The position numbers and the translations under genes are program-made. A stretch of 64,000 bases of DNA from assembly GCA_033856175.1 (NCBI GenBank), contig JAWVFK010000006.1:74426-138425 (forward strand). The letters run 5' to 3'. The notes beneath the pieces were generated by a model. That model made no database searches, was not told where the DNA came from, and was given only the letters and a program-made list of their open reading frames with translations. The stretch is from JAWVFK01 sp033856175 (lineage in GTDB: Bacteria > Actinomycetota > Thermoleophilia > Solirubrobacterales > 70-9). This document shows positions 32,508 through 44,847 of this stretch, piece after piece; positions within the stretch are counted from its first letter, which is position 1; each line of letters opens with the position of its first letter.

Positions 32508-34666
32508 GCGTGGAGGGGGCGCCGCAACGAGCGTACGGCGTCTCGGCGACCCTCCGGGAAGAGCACTACTCCCAGCTCGTCGAGTCCACGGACGACGCGA
32601 TCATCAGCAAGGACCGCGACGGCATCATCACCAGCTGGAATCCAGCCGCCGAGCGGATGTACGGCTACTCGAGCGAGGAGGCAGTCGGCCTGCCGATCTC
32701 GATCCTGATCCCCGAGCACCGGGCCGGAGAAGAGCGGCGGATCCTCGACCGCGTCCTCGCCGGTGAGCGGCTGGATCATTACGAGACGGAGCGCGTCCGC
32801 AAGGACGGCCGCCTGATCATCGTTTCACTCACGGTCTCGGGGGTGCGCGATGAGAGCGGCGAGATCGTCAGGGCGGCGGTGATCGCTCGCGACATCACGG
32901 CCTTCCATCGCTCACGCCAGCTTGCCGCCAACCTCCAGGAGGTCACCTCGGCGCTCTCGAAGGAGATCACCCCCGAGCGCACGGTCAAGGTCCTGCTCGA
33001 GCATGCCGTCGAAGCGCTCGGAGCCGCGGCCGGCGCTGTCGGCGTCGTCGATCGCTCCGGATCGCAGATCGAGCTGGTGGGCCACGTCGGCTACTCGCCC
33101 GAACGGATGGCCGATTGGCAGCGCTTCGCGCTCGACAGCCAGGTTCCGATGTCGGCGGCGATCCGCCAGGGGGAGCCGATCTGGTCGGCGCATTCAGGCG
33201 ACCTGCACATCCGATTCCCCGGCATCGCCGAAGGATCCGCGAGGTTCCCCTCGCTCGCCGTCGTTCCCTTCGCAGCCGGCGGCACCCCCTTCGGCGCAAT
33301 CTCGCTGAGCTTCGCCACGCCGCGCGGCTTCGACCCCGAGGAACGGGCCTTTCTCGTCGCCGTCGCCCAGCAGGCGGCGCAGGCGATGGAGCGGGCGCGT
33401 CTCTACGACGCCCAGCGCATCGCCAGCGAGCGGCTCTCGTTCCTCGCCGATGCGAGCGAGCTGCTGGCGCGGTCGCTCGATCCAGGCGACGCCCTGCGCG
33501 AGCTCGCCGACCTGGCCGTCCGCCGCCTCGCCGATTGGTGTGGCATCGAGCTGGTCGACGAGGATGGCGGGGGGCTGAGAAACGTCGCCGTCGCCCACAT
33601 CGATCCCGCCAAGATCAAGCTCGCCGACGAGTTCCGGGCCCGCTACCCGACCGATCCAGACGCCGAGACCGGCGTTCCCAACGTGATCCGCACGGGGGTC
33701 TCCGAGCTCTACCCCGAGGTCACCGTTGAGATGCTGGCGGCGGCCGCGATCGACGACGAGCACCTGCGAATGATGCGGGAGCTGGGGCTCGAGTCGGTGA
33801 TGATCGTGCCGCTGACCGCGCGCGGTCGGACGCTTGGAGCGGTCACCTTCGTCTCCTCGCGCCCCGACCGCCACTTCGATGGCGCCGATCTCCAGCTCGC
33901 CGAGGAGCTCGCCCGCCGGGCGGCGCTGGCGATCGACAACGCGTTGCTGTTTCAGCGCGAGCACGACGCGGCGATGGCGCTGCAGCGAGCGCTGCTGCCG
34001 CAGTCGCTGCCCGAGATCGAGGGAGCAACGTTCGCCGCGCGCTACGACCCGGCCGGCCCCGGCCTCGAGGTCGGCGGCGACTGGTACGAGGTCGTCGCGC
34101 TCGAGGGCGGCGGCGCCGGCCTGACGATCGGCGACGTCGCCGGCCGCGGCATCCACGGCGCTTCGGTGATGGGCCGGGTGCGGACGGCCCTGCGTGCCTA
34201 CGTCCTCGACGGCTACGGCCCCGCCGACGCCGTGCAGCGCCTCGACCGGCTGATCAAGGATTCCGACCCGCCGGAGATGGTCACGCTGCTGCAGCTCCAC
34301 GTCGACCCGGCGACCGGCATCGCCGAGTACGTCCGCGCCGGTCACCTGCCGGCGCTGGTCCGTGCCCCCGGCGGCGAGGTGAGCGAGCTCGACGGCGGCG
34401 GCACGCCGCCGCTCGGCGTCCTCGACCCGATCGAGTACCACGCCCACTCGGCCAAGCTGGAGCCGGGAAGCCTGATTCTGCTCTACACCGATGGCCTCGT
34501 CGAGCGCCGCAACGAGAGCCTGACCGCCGCCCTGGACCGGTTGAAGGACCTCTTCGCCCGCGCGCCCGGCGAGCCAGAGGAGTGCCTGGACTGGCTGCGA
34601 ATGGAGTTCGGCGTCGACGAGGCGCCGCCGGACGACGTGGCGATGCTGGCGATGAAGACCGGCTGA
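32504..34666 (+). CDS. PAS-GAF-GAF-SpoIIE serine phosphatase
   Basis: A 720-residue sensory PP2C-type phosphatase. Residues 18-135 form a PAS domain (STDDAIISKDRDGIITSWNP), about 145-300 and 310-480 are two GAF-like domains, and 485-720 the SpoIIE/PPM domain. The phosphatase part has ALQRALLPQSLP, the metal-binding GGDWYEV and IGDVAGRGIHGA, YTDGLVERR and PPDDVAMLA. It should dephosphorylate the STAS protein encoded just before, with which it overlaps by four bases. The TTG at 32504 or the GTG at 32510 may start it. Signal unknown. Confidence 0.92.
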   Translation: MSVEGAPQRAYGVSATLREEHYSQLVESTDDAIISKDRDGIITSWNPAAERMYGYSSEEAVGLPISILIPEHRAGEERRILDRVLAGERLDHYETERVRKDGRLIIVSLTVSGVRDESGEIVRAAVIARDITAFHRSRQLAANLQEVTSALSKEITPERTVKVLLEHAVEALGAAAGAVGVVDRSGSQIELVGHVGYSPERMADWQRFALDSQVPMSAAIRQGEPIWSAHSGDLHIRFPGIAEGSARFPSLAVVPFAAGGTPFGAISLSFATPRGFDPEERAFLVAVAQQAAQAMERARLYDAQRIASERLSFLADASELLARSLDPGDALRELADLAVRRLADWCGIELVDEDGGGLRNVAVAHIDPAKIKLADEFRARYPTDPDAETGVPNVIRTGVSELYPEVTVEMLAAAAIDDEHLRMMRELGLESVMIVPLTARGRTLGAVTFVSSRPDRHFDGADLQLAEELARRAALAIDNALLFQREHDAAMALQRALLPQSLPEIEGATFAARYDPAGPGLEVGGDWYEVVALEGGGAGLTIGDVAGRGIHGASVMGRVRTALRAYVLDGYGPADAVQRLDRLIKDSDPPEMVTLLQLHVDPATGIAEYVRAGHLPALVRAPGGEVSELDGGGTPPLGVLDPIEYHAHSAKLEPGSLILLYTDGLVERRNESLTAALDRLKDLFARAPGEPEECLDWLRMEFGVDEAPPDDVAMLAMKTG

Positions 34667-34740
34667 GTCTGCGGCGCTCTGCCGGGAATCGGTCGCAAAC
34701 AGGTCACATTCGCCCACCCCTTGTCGCCCGGCAGGGCCAA

Positions 34741-34746
34741 TACTCT
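34741..34746 (+). promoter_or_regulatory. -10 box of recQ
   Basis: TACTCT, six bases before the GTG at 34753. It supports that GTG rather than the longer frame that overlaps the phosphatase gene. Confidence 0.4.
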
Positions 34747-34752
34747 CGAGCG

Positions 34753-36630
34753 GTGAAGACTGACGAAGCTCAGGCGCGGCTCGCGCTGCAGGGACTGGAG
34801 GGGCTCGAGGACTTCGACGAGGTGGAGGCGATCTCCACCGCCGCGCCCAGCCGGCTCTACGAGGGCCCGCGCGACGCCGACGCCCTGCTGGCGCACCTGG
34901 GCTACTCGTCCTTCCGGCCCGGCCAGCGTGAGGCGGTCGACGCGGCCCTCGCCGGCCGCGACGCCCTCGTCGTGATGCCGACCGGCGGCGGCAAGAGCCT
35001 CTGCTACCAGCTGCCGGGACTCGCCTCGGCCGATCTGGCGATCGTCGTCAGCCCACTGATCGCCCTGATGGCCGATCAGTGGCGGCGGCTCATCGACGGC
35101 GGCCATCCCGCCGTCATGCTCGCCTCCGGCCTCGCCGACGAGGCGATGCGCGACGCACTCGACCGGATCCGCGACGGCCGCGCCCGGATCGCCTACTGCT
35201 CGCCCGAGCGCTTCGGCTCGACCGCCTTCCTCGACGCGGTCGGCCGGCGCCGCGTCGACCTGCTCGCCGTCGACGAGGCCCACTGCGTCTCGGAGTGGGG
35301 GCACGACTTCCGGCCCGATTACCTGCGCCTGCCGCGGGCGATCGAGCGGCTCGGTCGGCCGACGGTCATCGCTTGCACAGCGACTGCGACCGAGGAAGTC
35401 TCGGCCGAGATCGTCGGCCGCCTCGGCCTGCGCGAGCCGCTGCTCGTCCGCTCCGGCTTCGACCGGCCCAACCTGTCGTTCGACATCGTCGCCCTCGAGG
35501 GTGCGGGCTCGAAGGCGCGCAAGCTGGGGCTGCTCGAGCGTGGCCTGGCCGACCCGGCCAACCGGCCGGCGATCGTCTACTGCGGCACACGGCGAGACAC
35601 CGAGGAGGTCGCCGAGGCGCTGCGGGCGACGGGCCTGCTCGCCGCCGCCTACCACGCCGGCATGGCCGCCGACGAGCGCGCCTCGACCCAGCACCGCTTC
35701 ATGGCCGGCGACGCCGAGGTGATCGTCGCCACCAACGCCTTCGGCATGGGCATCGACAAGGCCGACGTGCGCTCGGTCTGGCACTGGGCGATACCGACGA
35801 GCGTCGAGGCCTACTACCAGGAGGCCGGCCGCGGCGGCCGTGACGGCGCCCCGGCCCGTGCCGTTTTGCTGGCGATGCGCTCGGACCTCGGCCGGCTGAT
35901 CCGTTTCAACGAGCAGCGCGCCGTCGAGCCGGCGCAGGTCGTCGAGTACCTGGGCCGGCTGCGGCGCGCGGTCGAGGCCGGCGATGGCGGCGACTCGCTG
36001 ACGATCGACAACCCGCGCGACGACCGCGATCGCATCCGCCTGGCGATCGCCGAGCGCGCCGGCGCCTGCTCGATCGAGCCGGCGCCGGGGGGCCGGCTGA
36101 CGGTGACCCTGAGCGGCTCGCTCAACCGGGCGCGGGCGACGGCCGCCTGTCGCGTCGCCCAGGACCGCGGCTGGCGTGCCTACCGCGCCGTCGAGGAGTT
36201 CAGCTTCTCTGGGCGCTGCAGGCGGCGGGCGCTGCTCGATCACTTCGGCGACTCGACGCCCGGAGCCCCGAGCGGCCGTTGCTGCGACGTCTGCGACCCC
36301 GATGGCTGGCTGCCCGATCCGAGCGAGATCGTCATCCGCAAGGCCAAGCGAGGCGCGGGCAAGCAGGTGGCCGCCCCGCCCGAGCTCTCCGAGGCCGACA
36401 CGGCTCTGTTCGAGGCGCTGCGGGCCTGGCGCCGCGACGCGGCCGGCGACAAGCCGGCCTACACCGTCGCCCATGACGCGACGCTCAGCACGATCGCAGC
36501 CGTTCGGCCGGCCGACCGCGACCGGCTCGCCGAGATCCGCGGCATCGGCCCGACGTTCCTCGACCGCCACGCGGAGGCGGTGCTCGTCCTGGTCGCCAGT
36601 GACACCTCTGCACCCAGTGCACCCGAGTGA
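34753..36630 (+). CDS. recQ: ATP-dependent DNA helicase RecQ
   Basis: A 625-residue 3'-5' DNA helicase for recombination repair. Motif 0/I is YSSFRPGQREAV and PTGGGKSLCYQLP, motif II is DEAHCVSEWGHDFRPDY, motif III is ACTATAT, and motif VI is QEAGRGGRDG. The RecQ zinc region follows with Cys in FSGRCRRRALLDHF and GRCCDVCDP. A C-terminal HRDC domain covers residues 548-622 (LFEALRAWRRDAAGDKPAYT, then IRGIGPTFLDRH). The start is GTG at 34753. Complete. Confidence 0.94.
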   Translation: MKTDEAQARLALQGLEGLEDFDEVEAISTAAPSRLYEGPRDADALLAHLGYSSFRPGQREAVDAALAGRDALVVMPTGGGKSLCYQLPGLASADLAIVVSPLIALMADQWRRLIDGGHPAVMLASGLADEAMRDALDRIRDGRARIAYCSPERFGSTAFLDAVGRRRVDLLAVDEAHCVSEWGHDFRPDYLRLPRAIERLGRPTVIACTATATEEVSAEIVGRLGLREPLLVRSGFDRPNLSFDIVALEGAGSKARKLGLLERGLADPANRPAIVYCGTRRDTEEVAEALRATGLLAAAYHAGMAADERASTQHRFMAGDAEVIVATNAFGMGIDKADVRSVWHWAIPTSVEAYYQEAGRGGRDGAPARAVLLAMRSDLGRLIRFNEQRAVEPAQVVEYLGRLRRAVEAGDGGDSLTIDNPRDDRDRIRLAIAERAGACSIEPAPGGRLTVTLSGSLNRARATAACRVAQDRGWRAYRAVEEFSFSGRCRRRALLDHFGDSTPGAPSGRCCDVCDPDGWLPDPSEIVIRKAKRGAGKQVAAPPELSEADTALFEALRAWRRDAAGDKPAYTVAHDATLSTIAAVRPADRDRLAEIRGIGPTFLDRHAEAVLVLVASDTSAPSAPE

Positions 36631-36714
36631 TATCTGCGAGGGTTCGCCGGGCGATGAAGTTCGACTATCTGAGCCCGGCCGACGCGGTCCTCGAGCCGAG
36701 GGGCTGAGCCGGCG

Positions 36715-37335
36715 ATGCCCGTCGACCCCACCGAGCACGATCACTTCATCCTCCGCCAGCGGATCCGGCCGATGGTCAACCAGTACGAGTTCAGCCTGCC
36801 CGCGGGCCCGGCCGGCGGCGAGGAGCAGCGGTTCTGCTTCGTCCAGCAGAAGCGGTTCAAGTTCAAGGAGGACATCCGCTTCTACGCCGACGACACCAAG
36901 GAGCAGGAGCTGATGCGGATCAAAGCGCGCCAGCGCTTCGACCCGCGGGCCCGCTACGACGTCACCGATCAATCCGACCAGAAGATCGGCGAGATCCAGA
37001 AGGTATTCGGCCAGTCGCTGCTGCGCTCGACCTACGCGATCTTCGACGCCAACGGCGAGGAGGTGGCCCGCGCCCGCGAGGCCAACATGCTGACCGCCGT
37101 CCTCCGCCGCATCGCCGGCTTCGTCCCCTATGTGGGCGACTTCGCCGACTTCCTGCCATTCCCCTACGACTTCGAGTTCCTGCGCGGCGAGCAGCGCATC
37201 GGCATAAACCGCCGCCGCCGCTGGAAGCTCCGCGACATCTACGACATCGACATGAGCGCCGACGCCGAGCGAGCGCTCGACCGCCGCCTGGTGCTGGCGA
37301 TCACCGTAGGCATGGACGCCCTGCAGGCCCGCTGA
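36715..37335 (+). CDS. LURP-one-related / scramblase-like protein
   Basis: A 206-residue protein of the LURP-one-related (YxjI, COG4894) group, a closed beta-barrel around a central helix related to tubby and scramblase folds. It has FILRQRIRPMVNQYEFSL, FVQQKRFKFKEDIRFYAD, QKIGEIQKVFGQSLLRSTYA and RWKLRDIYDIDM. Bacterial members may bind membrane lipids; their role is unknown. It starts 84 bases after RecQ and converges on typA. Confidence 0.82.
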   Translation: MPVDPTEHDHFILRQRIRPMVNQYEFSLPAGPAGGEEQRFCFVQQKRFKFKEDIRFYADDTKEQELMRIKARQRFDPRARYDVTDQSDQKIGEIQKVFGQSLLRSTYAIFDANGEEVARAREANMLTAVLRRIAGFVPYVGDFADFLPFPYDFEFLRGEQRIGINRRRRWKLRDIYDIDMSADAERALDRRLVLAITVGMDALQAR

Positions 37336-37365
37336 GCCCGGCGCTCGAGCGACCCGAGCGTTCCC

Positions 37366-39246
<1,881 letters not shown>

Positions 39247-39380
39247 GAGGACCGGGAATGCTACGGTGGTCGCGTCGGGTGGCCATCCGGGTCGCCCGAG
39301 AGGTTCCGTTTCTCCCTACGCCTTCTCAGGTCTTCGGGGTCGCTGGATCTCCCCGAATCACCATAAGGAGACGTATCTAT

Positions 39381-40487
<1,107 letters not shown>

Positions 40488-40488
40488 G

Positions 40489-41877
40489 TTGGCGCTGGCG
40501 CTGGCGGCGGCCGTCGCCGCCGGCGTCTTCTACGACGGCGGCTTCTCGCCGGCTTCGCGCACGGTCTTCGGCTGCCTGGCGCTGGCGGCGCTCGCCTCGA
40601 CGGCGGTCGCCATGCCGGCGGACGTTCGAGCCTTCGCCCGCGAGCCCGTCGTGCTCGTGCTCTGGGGGCTGGGGCTGCTCGGCGCCCTCTCAGCGGCCTG
40701 GGCGGTCGGCTTCGCCGCCGACTCCCTGCGCTGGGGCCTCGTCTGCGCGGGCTACGGCGCCCTCGTCATCGTCGCAGCGACGCTCGGCCGCCGACCGCGG
40801 GGAGCGCAGGAAATCGCCGTCGGCATCGCCGCCCTGGCAGCGGTCGCCGGCCTCATCGGCCTCGCCGCCGCGGCGCTCTTCGCCGAGCCGCTTGCCGACC
40901 GGATCGGTGGCTCCTGGCGCCCCGGCGGGCCGCTCGAGTACTCCTCGGCGCTGGCGCTGCTCGAGGTATCGGCGCTGCCAGTGCTGTTGCGGGCGATGTG
41001 CACGCCGCGACGCTCGATCGCCTCGCTCGGGGCCCTCGCCGCGGCGGTCGCCGCCGCCGTGCTGGCGCTGGCCGCGAGCCGCGAGGAGATCGCCTTCGCG
41101 GCTCTGCTCGGCGCGCTTGCCCTGGCGCTGCCGCGGGCCTGCGCCCGTGCCGACCGTCGCTCGGTGCTCGCAGCGCTGCTGCTGCTCGTCGCCGCGGGCG
41201 CCGCTGCGCAGCTCGTCGCCGGCGGCTACGTCGCGCCGCGCCATCACGGCTCCGGCGCCGGCCGGCTGCTTGGCCTGGCGCTCGTCCTCGCGGCCGCACC
41301 GGCGGTCTGGCTCGGACTGCGCGCGGTGGCGGGCGCGGGACGGCGGCTGCCGATCGCGCTTGGCCTGCTCGCCGTCGTCAGTCTCGTCGCCGCGCTGCCG
41401 CTCGCCTTCGGCCCGCCGGCCGAAGGCGCCGGCCAGACCGACGCCCAGCGCCGCCACGGCATCGAGGCCAGCGCAGGCCTTCTCCACGGCCGGCCCGCGA
41501 CCTGGGGCGCGGCGCTCGAGACCTTTGCCGACCGTCCTCTGTACGGCGCCGGGGCCGACTCGTTCCTCGCCGCGAGCGCCCGCCATCAGGACCACGGCCC
41601 CGTCCGCTTCGCTCATAACCTGCCGTTCGAGCTGGCGGCGGAGCTCGGCCTCGCCGGCGCCGCGCTGGCGCTGGCGCTCTACGCCGGTGCTGCCCGCCTG
41701 CTCTGGCGTGCCCGTGGCACGCCAGCCGCCTGGCTGCTGGGCCCGGCGGTCGTCGGCTTCCTGGCGGCGAATCTCGTCGACTGGCCCTGGCACCTGGCGG
41801 GCTCCGGCGCCGTCTGGGCGATCGCGCTCGGCGGCCTGCTCGGCTGCAGCCGAGCAACCGGCCCGGCGAGCGGGTAG
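40489..41877 (+). CDS. O-antigen-ligase-like membrane protein
   Basis: A roughly 462-residue membrane protein with ten or more hydrophobic helices. Its C-terminal half has the Wzy_C/O-antigen-ligase features: RRHGIEASAGLLHGRPATWG, FADRPLYGAGADSFL, and a HNLPFELAAELGLAG segment (the conserved HN.xxE.xxE.G motif). Members join or polymerise glycans on a lipid carrier. The TTG at 40489, one base after the helicase stop, is the likeliest start. It is probably co-transcribed with the helicase. Confidence 0.78.
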   Translation: MALALAAAVAAGVFYDGGFSPASRTVFGCLALAALASTAVAMPADVRAFAREPVVLVLWGLGLLGALSAAWAVGFAADSLRWGLVCAGYGALVIVAATLGRRPRGAQEIAVGIAALAAVAGLIGLAAAALFAEPLADRIGGSWRPGGPLEYSSALALLEVSALPVLLRAMCTPRRSIASLGALAAAVAAAVLALAASREEIAFAALLGALALALPRACARADRRSVLAALLLLVAAGAAAQLVAGGYVAPRHHGSGAGRLLGLALVLAAAPAVWLGLRAVAGAGRRLPIALGLLAVVSLVAALPLAFGPPAEGAGQTDAQRRHGIEASAGLLHGRPATWGAALETFADRPLYGAGADSFLAASARHQDHGPVRFAHNLPFELAAELGLAGAALALALYAGAARLLWRARGTPAAWLLGPAVVGFLAANLVDWPWHLAGSGAVWAIALGGLLGCSRATGPASG

Positions 41878-41923
41878 TGTCGCCGCGAAGCTCAGACCTA
41901 CCCACCAAGACCAGGAGAGAACT

Positions 41924-42295
41924 TTGCGAACCATCCGTTTGATTGCCGTCCTCGGCGTGACCATCGTGGTCGCCGCCGGCTGTGGCAGCTCCAGCAAGAA
42001 GCTCAGCTACAGCGCCTTCATCGACAAGGCGAACACGATCTGCCGGACCGGCTCGGCTGAGGTCAAGGGCGCCAAGAGCAGCGACGCCGCAGGCACGATC
42101 CTCAGCAAGTACGTGCCGCAGCTGAAGGCGCTGAAGCCGCCGGATGTCCTCCAGCCCTACCTCAACACGTTCATCTCGACGACCGAGCAGGAGGTCGAGG
42201 CGCTGAAGAAGAACGACCAGAAGACGTTCGACGCGGTCAACGTCCAGAACAACGAGGCCGCCTCAAAGATGGGCACCAAGGAGTGCATCGGCTAG
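41924..42295 (+). CDS. Small lipoprotein
   Basis: A 123-residue lipoprotein. The signal RLIAVLGVTIVVAAGC ends with the lipobox Cys. The mature part is Lys-rich and helical (YSAFIDKANTICRTGSAEVK, and FISTTEQEVEALKKNDQKT). Two Cys residues (in TICRTG and KECIG) could form a disulfide. The start is TTG at 41924, behind an AGGAGAG site. Many actinobacteria have such proteins; no function is known. Confidence 0.75.
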   Translation: MRTIRLIAVLGVTIVVAAGCGSSSKKLSYSAFIDKANTICRTGSAEVKGAKSSDAAGTILSKYVPQLKALKPPDVLQPYLNTFISTTEQEVEALKKNDQKTFDAVNVQNNEAASKMGTKECIG

Positions 42296-42316
42296 CCAGC
42301 CGACGAGGGACGCCGC

Positions 42317-42346
42317 GCCGGTCGCCGGGCCCACCCTGCGACCGGC
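42317..42346. terminator. Hairpin between convergent genes
   Basis: GCCGGTCGC (42317-42325) pairs with GCGACCGGC (42338-42346), loop of 12. It lies between the lipoprotein and the GT39 gene, which converge, so it may terminate transcription from both sides. No T-run. Confidence 0.4.
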
Positions 42347-42376
42347 CGGTGGCCTTCGCCTCAGGGCCGAGGCCGC

Positions 42377-43948
42377 TTAGCTGGGCCTCTCGTTGCCGGG
42401 GTCGAAGAGCAGGCGATCGAGCCTGCCGATCACCCCGCGGCGCTCGAGCGCGACCAGATCGACGCGGCGAAGCGACGGCGCATCGAAACGGCTGACCTGG
42501 CGGCTGCCGACGCGGCGCGAGCCGGCGAAGGCGAAGCCGGGAAACGGTGACCTCGGCGCTGCCGGGACGGCGACGCCGACGAGGTCGATCTCGCGCACGG
42601 TCGGAGCAGGATCGAGCACCCGGCCGGCGAGCAGGTGCCCGTACTCGTCCGACCAGTCGATCGGCCGCAGCAGCGGGTGGAGGTCGTCCCTGAGGTAGGC
42701 GACCAGCGGCGCCGCGGCGCTGATCGGCGCGATGACCAGGCGTGGCGTCTCGTGGTCGCCGACGATGGAGGCGACGCTGCGCCAGTCCGGGCGCTGGAGG
42801 CTGGGGCTGAGGATGATCGCCGCGGTCGCGACGGCGAAGGCGGCGCAGGCCGTCGCGGCGATCGCCGGACCAAGCCGACGAGCCCTGCGGCTGCCGAGGC
42901 CGATCGCCAGGGCGACCAGCAGCGGCACGAGCAGCCCGCTCTCGTTGCGGACGTCGAAGTAGTTCGCGCCGGCGAGGGCGAGGGCCAACGGGGCCAGCAG
43001 CCCGCAGGCGGCTATCGCAACAGCGATCAGGGCGCCGCGGCGCTCCCGCGCCAGCCCCCGCTTGGCGAGGATCGCAGCGGCGGCGAGCAGCGCGAGGGCG
43101 AGCACGACCGCGGCGGCCTTGCCGACGCCGGCGCCGGCGCTGCTCGTGGCGGCAACCCCACGCGGGCCGAGGCGCTGCCCGCTCGCGAAGCTGACGCCGA
43201 CGTTGACGACGCGCGTCGCGACCGGCAGCCGCAGCGCCTTGATCACCTCGGTGTGGTCGCTCTGCTGGTCGAGGGCGACCGGCAGCAGCGCCAGTGTCGT
43301 CAGCCCGATGCCCGCCGTGGCGAGCGCCGGCGCCAGGCGGCGACGGGCGGCGATGAGCAGCCAGAGCGCCTCCGGTGCGACGAGGAAGGCGGCGAAGTAG
43401 TGGCTGGCGAGCGCCAGCGCCGAGACCGTCGCCCACCACAGATACGAGCGGGCGCTTTGCCGCCGCAGGGCGCGAGCGAACAGCAGCAGGCCGGCGCTCG
43501 CCAGCAGGATGAACAGCGCGTAGGCCCGCGCCTCCTGTGAGAACCAGATCAGGAACGGGTTGAAGGCGACGAGGGCGGCTGCGAGGAGCCCGGCGCGAGG
43601 CGAGGCGAGCTCGCGGGCGGCGAGGTAGGCGACAGGAATCGTCAGCGTGCCGAGAAGCGCCGACAGCGAGCGCAGCCCGATCGCACCGGTGCCGAAGAGC
43701 TGGGACCAGCCCCAGGCGAGGATGTAATAGAGGTGGGGGGTCCGCTCGGACTCCGGCACGATCTGCAGCGTCGCGCCGAGGTGCGGCTGAAGGACATTGG
43801 CGGCCGTAACCGCCTCGTCGTGGTCGAGGCTCTGGATGCCGAGGGTGAGAAAGCGGATCAGGCCGCCGGCGGCGACGATCGCGAGCAGCAGCCAGAGATG
43901 CGGCGACAGGCGCCAGCCGTCGCGCGGGATGAGCGCCGGAACCTTCAC
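42377..43948 (-). CDS. GT39-type membrane glycosyltransferase
   Basis: A 523-residue membrane glycosyltransferase with about 10-12 helices. The conserved acidic pair is in GIQSLDHDEAVTAANVL after helix 1, as in GT39/GT83 and ArnT enzymes that use polyprenyl-phosphate sugars. ERTPHLYYILAWGWSQLFG and FNPFLIWFSQEARAYALFIL follow, both typical. A soluble C-terminal part of about 130 residues is exposed outside. It probably glycosylates a lipid or protein on the cell surface. The start is GTG at 43948. Confidence 0.85.
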   Translation of the reverse strand: MKVPALIPRDGWRLSPHLWLLLAIVAAGGLIRFLTLGIQSLDHDEAVTAANVLQPHLGATLQIVPESERTPHLYYILAWGWSQLFGTGAIGLRSLSALLGTLTIPVAYLAARELASPRAGLLAAALVAFNPFLIWFSQEARAYALFILLASAGLLLFARALRRQSARSYLWWATVSALALASHYFAAFLVAPEALWLLIAARRRLAPALATAGIGLTTLALLPVALDQQSDHTEVIKALRLPVATRVVNVGVSFASGQRLGPRGVAATSSAGAGVGKAAAVVLALALLAAAAILAKRGLARERRGALIAVAIAACGLLAPLALALAGANYFDVRNESGLLVPLLVALAIGLGSRRARRLGPAIAATACAAFAVATAAIILSPSLQRPDWRSVASIVGDHETPRLVIAPISAAAPLVAYLRDDLHPLLRPIDWSDEYGHLLAGRVLDPAPTVREIDLVGVAVPAAPRSPFPGFAFAGSRRVGSRQVSRFDAPSLRRVDLVALERRGVIGRLDRLLFDPGNERPS

Positions 43949-44027
43949 GGGGGGAAAGCGTCCGTCGGCGCTCTAAGCAGCGACTAAAGAGCGCTCGGGC
44001 TGGGTCGGGCCGCGCCGGTCGCCTTTC

Positions 44028-44033
44028 TAGAAT
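44028..44033 (+). promoter_or_regulatory. -10 box of the penicillin-recognising protein gene
   Basis: TAGAAT, seven bases before the ATG at 44041; leaderless arrangement. Confidence 0.5.
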
Positions 44034-44040
44034 CCTCGCG

Positions 44041-44826
44041 ATGCCGTTTACTCGTCGCCTCCTCGTCGTGCTGGCAGCCCTGCTGGCGCTCGCCGGTGCG
44101 GCGAGCGCCGCATCGGCGGCGACCAGCACCGGCAGCTGGCATCCCGACGTCGCCGCCGCGAAGCGCTACGCGGAGAGCCGCTCGGGCAGCGTCCGCTTCG
44201 CCTTCATCGGTCTCAGCGGCCACCTGCGCGGCTTCCACGCCGGTCAGACGGCGCCCCTGGCGAGCGTCTTCAAAGTGATGCTGCTGGCCACCTACCTGCG
44301 CCAGCCATCGGTTCGCCACCGCGAGCTGACCAGCAAGGACCGCGACCTGCTCGACCCGATGATCCGGCGCTCCGACAACAACGCGGCGACGAAGGTCCGC
44401 GACATCGTCGGCCGCAAGGCGATCGAGCGCTTGGCCCGTGACGCCGAGATGAAGAGCTTCAGCTACAACCAGGTCTGGGGGCTGTCGCGAACGAACGCCA
44501 GCGACCAGGCCTCGTTCATGGATCGGCTCGACGACTTCGTCCCCGCTCGCCACCGCGCCTACGCCCGCAAGCTGCTCTCTTCGATCGTCGACTCGCAGAG
44601 CTGGGGCGTCGGCAAGGTCCCCCACGACGGCTGGAAGCTCTACTTCAAGGGCGGCTGGGGCAGCGGCAGCGGCCGCGTCGACCACCAGGTCGCCTTCCTC
44701 GAGCGCGGTGAGCACAGGATCGCGCTGGCGATCTTCACCGAGTTCGACCCCAGCCACGACTACGGCAAGCGCACGCTGCGGGGCGTCGCCGCCCGCCTGC
44801 TCAAGGGCCTGCCGGCCGACCTCTAG
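44041..44826 (+). CDS. Secreted class A beta-lactamase-fold serine hydrolase
   Basis: A 261-residue exported protein, signal peptide 1-27. It carries the three signatures of the penicillin-recognising fold: SVFK (Ser75, Lys78), SDN (111-113) and KGG (203-205). The size and spacing fit class A enzymes. However, the region that should hold the deacylating Glu in an ExxLN loop (about residues 135-155) has no such motif. It may therefore be a peptidoglycan-binding or transpeptidase-like homologue, not a true antibiotic-degrading enzyme. Confidence 0.85.
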   Translation: MPFTRRLLVVLAALLALAGAASAASAATSTGSWHPDVAAAKRYAESRSGSVRFAFIGLSGHLRGFHAGQTAPLASVFKVMLLATYLRQPSVRHRELTSKDRDLLDPMIRRSDNNAATKVRDIVGRKAIERLARDAEMKSFSYNQVWGLSRTNASDQASFMDRLDDFVPARHRAYARKLLSSIVDSQSWGVGKVPHDGWKLYFKGGWGSGSGRVDHQVAFLERGEHRIALAIFTEFDPSHDYGKRTLRGVAARLLKGLPADL

Positions 44827-44847
44827 GCGCGCCGGACCGGCGCGGCT

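Noticed and set aside
34679..34734. Inverted repeat CTGCCGGG/CCCGGCAG before recQ
   Set aside because: Eight-base arms with a 40-base loop are easily met by chance in GC-rich DNA.
36654..36707. 17-codon frame MKFDYLSPADAVLEPRG
   Set aside because: It resembles the first residues of FAD-binding xanthine-dehydrogenase-type subunits, but nothing follows; too short to support even a pseudogene.
43966..43994. Inverted repeat GCGCTCT/AGAGCGC between the GT39 and hydrolase genes
   Set aside because: Seven-base arms with a 15-base loop; no second copy and no regulator nearby.
42237..44129. 630-codon minus-strand frame
   Set aside because: Shadow frame of the GT39 gene with Arg/Pro-rich content and no motif.
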